DNA of 11,471 nt, taken from contig CAVAPV010000062.1 of the NCBI GenBank assembly GCA_963590525.1, positions 1 to 11,471 of the forward strand. Reading direction: 5' to 3'. Positions 6,431 through 11,471 of the stretch are shown piece after piece. Position 1 is the stretch's first letter; each line of letters begins with the position of its first letter. The stretch comes from W2P13-069 sp963590525. Its GTDB lineage: Bacteria; Actinomycetota; Coriobacteriia; Coriobacteriales; QAMH01. Below the pieces are notes generated by a model. It made no database searches, was not told where the DNA came from, and worked only from the letters and a program-made list of their open reading frames with translations. The position numbers and the translations under genes are program-made.

Positions 6431-7367
6431 GCAAACGCAAGTCACTTACTGTCGCAGCAAACTCAACCGCTCTTTTCACTACCTCAAGGCACTCCCTAAC
6501 CTCGTCTTGATTAAAAGCGTCTTTGCCTTGAGACACGTCCAAACAGGGCACAAGAAAACGCAGCGCGCTCGACTTGCCTGTCTTAACAGCGCGCACGTCA
6601 TCCAAGCCGCAGCCGCGCAGCCATTTAGCCACGCGCTTCACAGCGAGCAGTTGTGCAGCTTGCTTCTTGAAATACAGATCTACATAGCCTTCTGCAATCT
6701 TATGATGGATGTAGGTCCCCTGCAGCGGAGTCTCGAAATCCACCCACCATCCGCTTGAGGACGCCTTGGTTCGCAAGTCGAGCATAGGGTACTCTGCCTG
6801 CTGCAGATCTATATATGCCCGTAAAAACTCGTTAGCTCCCTCATGAACCTCTGCACTAGGCGGACGCTTCGCGCGCGCGATGGCTTGCTTTAGCTGTTGG
6901 GCTGCCATCGCAGAAAACGGAGTGTCCAAACTCTCCATATAGCTGCATATCTCTTCGTACGTGACGCAATGCTCATAGAGTTTTGCCTCGGCATTTGCCT
7001 CTAGATAACGCTGCGGGCAAAACAAATAGACGAAAAACTTTTCGCACTCACCGGTCTCAACTGCCTTTTGCCCACGCTTGACATAACGTGCGCGCTGGTT
7101 GGGCATGGCAATAGCGTCGACTTTATCCTCTATAAGCAACTCGATACGTTTATCGCCAAGTTCAACCAAAAGAGTGATGTCGCTTTCGCCTAATTGAGCG
7201 TCAGTTTTGGAAAGCTCCACGCCCGCAACGGAAACATCAGGTTGGTCGATGCCAGCACGGCACAATAGGAGCCTTACAAAGCCCTCATCGCAACACAGCG
7301 CATTGGCGAACAAGAGATCCATGTCTCGCTCATGTACCGCATCAAACCTGATCTCTGGCACAGACAT
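6411..7367 (-). CDS. PD-(D/E)XK superfamily nuclease
   Basis: This is a 318-residue cytosolic protein. The nuclease core is at about residues 15-140. D63 sits in GESDITLLVEL, E80 and K82 in LLIEDKVDA, and Q91 with Y95 in NQRARY. This is the D...ExK...QxxxY layout of PD-(D/E)XK proteins. The flanking strands KRIELLIEDK and KFFVYLFCPQR fit the fold. The C-terminal half (about 175-318) has no motif I recognise and may bind the substrate or the partner ATPase. The start ATG 7367 has GAGG 5 bases upstream. The ATPase gene ends 33 bases before it on the same strand, so the two genes form an operon. Family members cut DNA or occasionally RNA; a guarded two-component nuclease system is likely but inferred. 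Its 3' end overlaps the helicase-tail remnant. Confidence 0.85.
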   Translation of the reverse strand: MSVPEIRFDAVHERDMDLLFANALCCDEGFVRLLLCRAGIDQPDVSVAGVELSKTDAQLGESDITLLVELGDKRIELLIEDKVDAIAMPNQRARYVKRGQKAVETGECEKFFVYLFCPQRYLEANAEAKLYEHCVTYEEICSYMESLDTPFSAMAAQQLKQAIARAKRPPSAEVHEGANEFLRAYIDLQQAEYPMLDLRTKASSSGWWVDFETPLQGTYIHHKIAEGYVDLYFKKQAAQLLAVKRVAKWLRGCGLDDVRAVKTGKSSALRFLVPCLDVSQGKDAFNQDEVRECLEVVKRAVEFAATVSDLRLLTDVEE

Positions 7368-7400
7368 ATCTACCTCTCATTAACTCAGCAGGCCGTTTCC

Positions 7401-8519
7401 TCAGTGCGCTCGCTCTTCTGCAATGCGTTCCATGAAATACTCCTTGAAGCCAGGAAGACAGAACTCCAAGTAGCCCTTGGAACGCTCTTGAATGATCCCT
7501 TGCTCGAGCATCCGTTTCTTGTATCTCGAAACATGCCCGCTCGGTTTACCAAGTCTTGAAGTCATATCGATTTGTCGCGTTACAGCCGAATCCTGCGTCA
7601 TGGCTAGAAGGAACGACTTGTCAGCCTCACTCAGCTCGAAGTAAACAGCCTCGTAAACCCTTTGCTTTAGCTCTGCGCGCGCAACCTGCGCCGACTCCAC
7701 AACATCATCCATGCTAACGTTGTCGCGTCCATCTGCAAAGCGCCAAGCACGATATCCAAGCAACTGGAGCATAAAGGGAAATCCCTCGATCTCTTTAACA
7801 GCCGCGTTAAGCGCAGCAGGATCAAAACTCTTGCCGCCATCGCGCATGGTCTTTATAAGGGCTTCTTGCACCTCGTAATCGCTTAAAGTTCCTAACTCGT
7901 AACGCGCTGCCCTGCGCAGAAACGATGTCGACTTCCCCGAAAGCAACGATGTGATTCCATACGGAAGCCCCGCCATCACAAGCGCGACTTTTCTATCCTC
8001 ATCAAGAAAATGCTGGAAGGCGGCAACCAGCGTAGCCATCTCCTGAACATCGGGAGTGGCCTCATCAACCGTTACCAGCAGCCCGGTATTTACGCTGGCC
8101 AAGGCGTCCAAAACATCATCCATCATAGAGCGCCAGTTTGACTGCACGGGAACCGAGTCTTCCAGCTCGATAGATGCAAGGTTGCCCACACTCAGGTCCT
8201 TTATCTTCCTAGAAGATTGCGAATCAACCAGATGACGTGAGGCGCGTTGCGCCCTGATGTAAATGTCATCGAGCATCCCAGGGATGCAAGTGACGCGAGC
8301 AGTAACCCACCCAGAAGACTCGGCAATCTGGGCAAAGTAAGAAAGCAACGCGGTCTTACCCATGCCACGCGCGCCCACAAGCAAGCTGATAATCGCTGGG
8401 TCGTTCCCCCTGCCGGCAAGCGCCGTCTCAACATCCTGAATGATGGGCTCGCGGCCAGCGATATACAAAGGAGCCTTGCCTACAACCGGAGTAAAGGGAT
8501 TTTCAAAATCATGCGACAT
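7401..8519 (-). CDS. Orc1-like AAA ATPase with C-terminal winged helix
   Basis: This 372-residue protein begins with an N-terminal AGRE element (about 21-24) and Walker A GARGMGKT at 49-56. Walker B is LLVTVDE with D152 and E153, and the sensor-1-like strand is VALVMAGLP at 178-186. The lid includes EGFPFMLQLLGYRAW (245-259). This layout is that of AAA_16/archaeal Orc1-like ATPases. Residues about 295-362 form a winged helix: SRLGKPSGHVSRYKKRMLEQ is the recognition helix region, followed by a wing ending in GYLEFCLPGFKEYF. The protein should bind ATP and probably DNA. It is the first gene of an operon with the PD-(D/E)XK nuclease, suggesting that it senses or loads while the partner cuts. The start ATG 8519 is set by AGGAGG at 5-base spacing; ATG 8534 is less likely. 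Confidence 0.88.
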   Translation of the reverse strand: MSHDFENPFTPVVGKAPLYIAGREPIIQDVETALAGRGNDPAIISLLVGARGMGKTALLSYFAQIAESSGWVTARVTCIPGMLDDIYIRAQRASRHLVDSQSSRKIKDLSVGNLASIELEDSVPVQSNWRSMMDDVLDALASVNTGLLVTVDEATPDVQEMATLVAAFQHFLDEDRKVALVMAGLPYGITSLLSGKSTSFLRRAARYELGTLSDYEVQEALIKTMRDGGKSFDPAALNAAVKEIEGFPFMLQLLGYRAWRFADGRDNVSMDDVVESAQVARAELKQRVYEAVYFELSEADKSFLLAMTQDSAVTRQIDMTSRLGKPSGHVSRYKKRMLEQGIIQERSKGYLEFCLPGFKEYFMERIAEERAH

Positions 8520-8524
8520 GACAG

Positions 8525-8530
8525 CCTCCT
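8525..8530 (-). promoter_or_regulatory. Ribosome binding site of the ATPase gene
   Basis: AGGAGG, 5 bases before ATG 8519 on the - strand, is a near-perfect Shine-Dalgarno sequence and decides the start. Confidence 0.8.
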
Positions 8531-8548
8531 GCAAACTGATTTCAGCTC

Positions 8549-8554
8549 ATTATA
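8549..8554 (-). promoter_or_regulatory. -10 box of the ATPase-nuclease operon
   Basis: A perfect TATAAT on the - strand lies 29 bases upstream of ATG 8519. At 17-base spacing, the -35 position (8572-8577) is TAAAAG, a poor match, and lies inside a 26-base direct repeat. A promoter with a good -10 and a bad -35 covered by repeats suggests activator- or repressor-dependent control. Confidence 0.55.
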
Positions 8555-8564
8555 TGTCCTGCTT

Positions 8565-8628
8565 TTCATTTCTTTTAGCTTGCGTTAGCTTTTTTAGCCC
8601 GCTTCATTTCTTTTAGCTTGCGTTAGCT
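8565..8628. repeat. Pair of 26-base direct repeats upstream of the ATPase operon
   Basis: Two exact 26-base copies lie at 8565-8590 and 8603-8628, starting 38 bases apart with a 12-base spacer. Each contains AGCT-TGCGTT-AGCT, an interrupted pair of AGCT half-sites. On the - strand, the copy nearer the gene covers the -35 position of the TATAAT promoter. Likely operator sites for a DNA-binding protein, conceivably the winged-helix ATPase itself. Confidence 0.75.
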
Positions 8629-8653
8629 GTCACAGTGGCAATACGGCATCCGC

Positions 8654-8682
8654 GTTGCCGCAAGCATCTCTTTTGCCGCAAC
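8654..8682. other. Imperfect inverted repeat downstream of fic
   Basis: GTTGCCGCAA at 8654-8663 and TTGCCGCAAC at 8673-8682 are 10-bp inverted repeats with one central mismatch and a 9-base loop. They start about 40 bases after the fic stop on the - strand. No T-run follows, so a terminator role is uncertain. Confidence 0.25.
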
Positions 8683-8720
8683 TTATAATGCAGCGGTAAA
8701 TAATGCACGCATGCATACAG

Positions 8721-9968
8721 TTAATCGTCAGAGCGGACATACTCCAAGCCATAGCGCGCCAAGAACTGCTCTGTCAGAGCAAAGGTGATAGGGTTGCGCG
8801 GGCGGCGGCGCTTTATAAGGCCCCTGTCCTCTAATGCAACAATGTGGCGCCGCGTCATCTGAACCCCCAACCCAAGGCGATCGGCAAGCTCGCCAAGGGT
8901 CGCATCGGAACACAACCCGAATGCCTCGTGTTCGAGCAGCGAACGCACCACCTTGGCCTCCTGGCCCTTCAGAGGTTCTTGCTCTGCGGCCTTTGTCATA
9001 ACCTCGTCCAACGCATCCAGCAAATTCACCTTCTCGCGCAAGCCCAAGTCAAGTTCCTCTTGAGCCTCGCGAATGAATTCCAGCATTGTATAGATGAAGA
9101 AGGTGAGCTCGCCTTTGTTCAGAGGCTTCTCGGCCGTTTTAAACGCACGGTAGTATGCATCCCTGTTCTGGGAGATAACCCTTGAAAGCGAAAGCGCCGT
9201 TGCGGGGGACAACACATCGCTCAACATCAAAGACAACAGGTAGCGACCCGTCCTGCCATTGCCGTCATAGAACGGGTGAATGTACTCGAACATGTAATGC
9301 GCAGCAAGCCCCCTGTGTAACGCCGGGATCTCCCGCGATACAGCAACGTGCAGCATCTGTTGTATAGCGTGGATAATCGCAGATTCCGGCTCGATACCGT
9401 TGTGGACTACTCTGTACCCGCCTTGAACAACGCCCACACCTTGGGCCCTGAAGAGCTCTCCATCAGGAAGATCACCTGCAGAAATCTCGCCACAAGTCAC
9501 CTCGTCGTATATACGACGGATATCCTCTGGGCAACTAGGCATAGCAATGCTGTTGTCGATGATGCCCAAGTACAAGACAGCAAGCTCCCTGAAGCGCTTG
9601 GCACCTGAAGGGGCTCCGGCAGTCACTTCGAGCGCTTCCTTCACCTGCCTACGGGTGCTGTAGATGTTCTCGATGGCGTTATTGGAAACCACCTCGTCAA
9701 GCACGAACCCCCTAAGAACGGCATTCGAGGCAGCAACGGGCATTCCTGCGAGCCTATTGAATATACGATGCTCAGAGCGCATAACAAGCTCGCTCATGAT
9801 GCTCATCTCGCGGGGCATGGCTATGAACAGCTCGCCTTGCGGTGTATCAAAACCAAGCCTAAACGTCGAGCTGGCGTTAAAGCGAAACGCATGCTCACGT
9901 TTGAGATTCGCATCTCTCTCATTGCTCGCATCGGCATAGTACAACTGGGAGAGCTCTTTGTATTCCAT
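8721..9968 (-). CDS. Fic family protein with C-terminal winged helix
   Basis: This 415-residue protein carries the Fic catalytic loop HPFYDGNGRTGR at 231-242, complete with H231, D235, N237, R239 and R242. The beta-flap that positions the target (YRVVHNGIEP, about 185-194) is present too. Such enzymes usually transfer AMP from ATP to a hydroxyl side chain of a target protein. An N-terminal inhibitory helix is visible as SNNAIENI at 95-102 (class II arrangement). E100 would clamp R242, but the usual Ser/Thr four residues before Glu is N96. A helix-turn-helix (about 335-400; LGELADRLGLGVQMTRRHI) ends the protein, a common arrangement in stand-alone Fic/Fido regulators. ATG 9968 has a closely spaced GAGG; a TTG at 9983 is the alternative. 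The gene is monocistronic with its own promoter at 10012-10041. Target unknown. Confidence 0.92.
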   Translation of the reverse strand: MEYKELSQLYYADASNERDANLKREHAFRFNASSTFRLGFDTPQGELFIAMPREMSIMSELVMRSEHRIFNRLAGMPVAASNAVLRGFVLDEVVSNNAIENIYSTRRQVKEALEVTAGAPSGAKRFRELAVLYLGIIDNSIAMPSCPEDIRRIYDEVTCGEISAGDLPDGELFRAQGVGVVQGGYRVVHNGIEPESAIIHAIQQMLHVAVSREIPALHRGLAAHYMFEYIHPFYDGNGRTGRYLLSLMLSDVLSPATALSLSRVISQNRDAYYRAFKTAEKPLNKGELTFFIYTMLEFIREAQEELDLGLREKVNLLDALDEVMTKAAEQEPLKGQEAKVVRSLLEHEAFGLCSDATLGELADRLGLGVQMTRRHIVALEDRGLIKRRRPRNPITFALTEQFLARYGLEYVRSDD

Positions 9969-10011
9969 ATGCCTCACTACCAACTAAACTGTTGATTTAC
10001 TGTCCTTAATC

Positions 10012-10041
10012 ATATTAAGTTGCAATTTGTATAAATGACAA
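10012..10041 (-). promoter_or_regulatory. Promoter of the fic gene
   Basis: On the - strand, TTGTCA (10036-10041) and TAATAT (10012-10017) are separated by 18 bases, a good sigma-70-type match. Transcription would start near 10005, about 37 bases before ATG 9968. The surroundings are strikingly AT-rich. Confidence 0.65.
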
Positions 10042-10056
10042 GGGGTAGTGAACTGC

Positions 10057-10091
10057 ATAAATTATATAAATTGACGGTTTATATAATTTAT
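10057..10091. repeat. Perfect 14-bp AT-only palindrome upstream of fic promoter
   Basis: The arm ATAAATTATATAAA (10057-10070) and its exact complement TTTATATAATTTAT (10078-10091) flank a 7-base centre TTGACGG. It begins 16 bases upstream of the fic -35 element. The position and symmetry suit a dimeric repressor or activator site. The arms contain only A and T, so a stable RNA terminator is unlikely. Confidence 0.7.
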
Positions 10092-10125
10092 AAGCCTCAA
10101 ACCGATGAGCAAAATATACAAATCA

Positions 10126-10257
10126 GTTGCCTGCGTTTTGGCCGCCACTAGCTATCGCACCGCGCCACTTGCGCTTTACTGTCTTCGCTGGCACCACCCC
10201 GCTTACAATGAAATCACCAGCAAACGCAACCGCACAATAGTCGTGGCGGCAGGCAAC
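10126..10257 (+). promoter_or_regulatory. Long-range bulged hairpin in the phosphotransferase leader
   Basis: GTTGCCT (10126-10132) pairs with AGGCAAC (10251-10257), and GCCGCCAC (10141-10148) pairs with GTGGCGGC (10243-10250). This gives 15 bp interrupted only by an 8-base bulge (10133-10140), enclosing 94 bases. The right arm ends 4 bases before ATG 10262 and 19 before ATG 10277. No gene is visible between the palindrome and the phosphotransferase, so this is the main content of that gap. A weak internal stem (GCTGG/CCAGC) and a possible -10 TACAAT at 10204-10209 lie inside; if transcription starts there, the leader structure would not form. Confidence 0.4.
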
Positions 10258-10276
10258 GCATATGGAGAAAACAAAC

Positions 10277-11326
10277 ATGGGCACGCAGGCACAAACGCAA
10301 ACTCAGCAGGCAGCGCGCTATCTGCAGCAAAACAACGAGCTGCGCCAAACGCTGGGCATCGGCCCAAGCACGCAGCTCGACCCCGTGCCCTTAGGCGCTG
10401 GCGAGCATAACGACAACTACGTCTTTGCCGACCCTACAACCGGCAAACGCTACGTCTTGCGCATCAACATCGTGCCGCAGCCGTTCCACCAAGACCAGGT
10501 AGCCTACGAGTTTGCCGCCCTCAAAGCGCTTGAGCCAAGCGGCTGCACACCGCGTCCTCTCTACGTAGACAGCTCCAAAAGCCTCCTGGATCACGGCGCC
10601 ATGGTCATCAGTTTTTGCAAAGGGCAAGAGCTCGACTTCGACCACTTGCGTCAAAGCGACCTTTCCCGCTGCATCCACCTCATGGCGCGCGTGCACAGCG
10701 TGCCCGTGGCCGCAGACTGTGGGCTCTTCTGGCCTGCAGATCCGCTCCAAGAGCTCTTTGACGAGTGCATGATGCGCTTTGAGATCTACCGCACGTCGGG
10801 TTTTGAAGACGAGCGCATCACACGCTGGACACAGGCCTTTATCGATGCATCCCGCACGCAGTTGGGCCGCGGGCTAGGCTGCGGGCAATGCCACATCATC
10901 AACACCGAGACACTGCCCTCGCATTTCCTGTTGCCGCAAGACCCTGCAAGCCGCACAGACGGCTACTTTATCGACTGGGAACGCCCGCTTATAGGCGACA
11001 TAGCGCAAGACATCGCCTACTTTACCTCCCCCACCACGACGTTTTGGGACAGCAGCTACCTCATGGACCCTAGGCAGGGACGTGAGCTTGTCGAGGAATA
11101 CTGGCGCGCAATCGACGGGCGCTTTGAGCGGGACGATTTTGACTGCCGCTATGCCGCCTGGCGGATGATGACGGCTCTAAGATCCACGACATGGTGTTGC
11201 AAAGCTTACGCCTTGCAGCAGGCCAAGACAGGGGCCTACCTATCGCTCAAAGCAGCGGCAAAGCTACCTGTCTACCTCTCCGATGATTTCATGGAGCGCA
11301 TCGCCGCAGAGTGCTTTGAGCTGTAA
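10277..11326 (+). CDS. Aminoglycoside/choline-kinase-like phosphotransferase
   Basis: This cytosolic protein of about 349 residues has the APH/choline kinase fold. The nucleotide loop is LGAGEHNDNYVF (39-50). RYVLRIN (58-64) has Arg where many kinases have the ATP-binding Lys, and E78 is the likely helix-C Glu. The catalytic loop is IINTETLPSHFL, where the usual HGD is replaced by NTE. The metal-binding Asp (D233) is in GYFIDWERPLIGDIAQD. This NTE/IDWE pattern with a downstream SPTTTFW marks a distinct branch of the family. The substrate is unknown, and antibiotic resistance should not be assumed. ATG 10277 is chosen because GGAG lies 9 bases upstream; ATG 10262, with a poorer site, would add five residues. 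Upstream lies a 308-base gap shared with fic, holding the palindrome and the leader hairpin. The gene downstream is convergent. Confidence 0.82.
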   Translation: MGTQAQTQTQQAARYLQQNNELRQTLGIGPSTQLDPVPLGAGEHNDNYVFADPTTGKRYVLRINIVPQPFHQDQVAYEFAALKALEPSGCTPRPLYVDSSKSLLDHGAMVISFCKGQELDFDHLRQSDLSRCIHLMARVHSVPVAADCGLFWPADPLQELFDECMMRFEIYRTSGFEDERITRWTQAFIDASRTQLGRGLGCGQCHIINTETLPSHFLLPQDPASRTDGYFIDWERPLIGDIAQDIAYFTSPTTTFWDSSYLMDPRQGRELVEEYWRAIDGRFERDDFDCRYAAWRMMTALRSTTWCCKAYALQQAKTGAYLSLKAAAKLPVYLSDDFMERIAAECFEL

Positions 11327-11370
11327 CTCTCCATCGCGTCACAAGGCCGCGAGGGCGACTCCCCTGCTCG

Positions 11371-11471
11371 TTACTTGCCTGCGGGCTCGGTAAGCGCCTC
11401 GTGCAGTTTGTTGCAGCGTTGATCGTCATAGCCCAACACCACGGTCATAAACTGCTCCATGCCGCCATAAC
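11371..11471 (-). CDS. Unrecognised gene, 3' end only
   Basis: The - strand frame is open from the right edge to TAA at 11371-11373 and encodes 32 residues: YGGMEQFMTVVLGYDDQRCN, followed by a short acidic/basic tail ending in EPAGK. It reads like real coding sequence in codon style, and its convergent position with the phosphotransferase gene (44-base gap) is normal. The fragment is too short to recognise a family. Confidence 0.5.
   Translation of the reverse strand, partial: YGGMEQFMTVVLGYDDQRCNKLHEALTEPAGK

Noticed and set aside
6255..6758. 167-residue open frame on the + strand
   Set aside because: It runs antisense through the PD-(D/E)XK gene, has no family features and no ribosome binding site. 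It is a shadow frame.
8565..8628. CRISPR-like repeat pair
   Set aside because: There are only two copies, the spacer is only 12 bases, and no cas genes are present.
10071..10087. TTGACG followed by TATAAT as a + strand promoter
   Set aside because: The two boxes are only 5 bases apart, far from the needed 16-18; both are parts of the palindrome.
10105..10410. 101-residue + strand frame upstream of the phosphotransferase
   Set aside because: It overlaps the real gene out of frame, has no ribosome site and no recognisable domain.
11334..11353. TCGCG/CGCGA hairpin after the phosphotransferase gene
   Set aside because: The 5-bp stem with a 9-base loop and no T-run is too weak to call a terminator.

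Overview
The window looks like the chromosome of a moderately GC-rich Gram-positive bacterium. Most genes have clean AGGAG-type ribosome binding sites and compact spacing. The YtcJ-like amidohydrolase, the MFS carrier, the DUF3427-type helicase and the unusual phosphotransferase together suggest an actinobacterial host such as Coriobacteriia. That placement is an impression from protein style, not a measurement.

Layout. (1) Positions 1-1933 hold ordinary metabolic and transport genes on the + strand: the 3' end of an amidohydrolase, then an MFS transporter. (2) Positions 2045-5573 hold a large PLD-nuclease/DEAH-helicase/DUF3427 protein on the - strand and, divergent from it, a small MutT-like Nudix hydrolase on the + strand. 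(3) Positions 5689-6262 hold a Phd/YefM-RelE/ParE toxin-antitoxin pair on the - strand. (4) Positions 6411-8519 hold a two-gene - strand operon: an Orc1-like AAA ATPase with a winged-helix tail, followed by a PD-(D/E)XK nuclease. (5) Positions 8721-9968 hold a Fic adenylyltransferase-type protein on the - strand. (6) Positions 10277-11326 hold a choline/aminoglycoside-kinase-like phosphotransferase on the + strand. The last 101 bases are the 3' end of an unrecognised - strand gene.

Regions 2 to 5 read as a small defence or genome-conflict island between housekeeping-type genes. The helicase with Nudix, the toxin-antitoxin pair, the ATPase with nuclease, and Fic are all families common in such islands. 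No integrase, transposase or CRISPR array is present.

The most unusual signal is a pair of gene-tail duplications. The last part of the MFS gene recurs inverted just after the Nudix gene. The last part of the helicase gene, including an exact 31-base match, recurs inverted between the antitoxin and the PD-(D/E)XK nuclease gene. These are either scars of gene-cassette exchange or seeds for inversion of the 4.3 kb helicase-Nudix-TA block. Inversion at the 31-base match would give the helicase a different C-terminus in frame.

Other non-coding structure worth attention: a 26-base direct repeat overlapping the -35 region of the ATPase-nuclease operon, a perfect 14-bp AT-only palindrome upstream of the fic promoter, and a 15-bp bulged long-range hairpin in the leader of the phosphotransferase gene.
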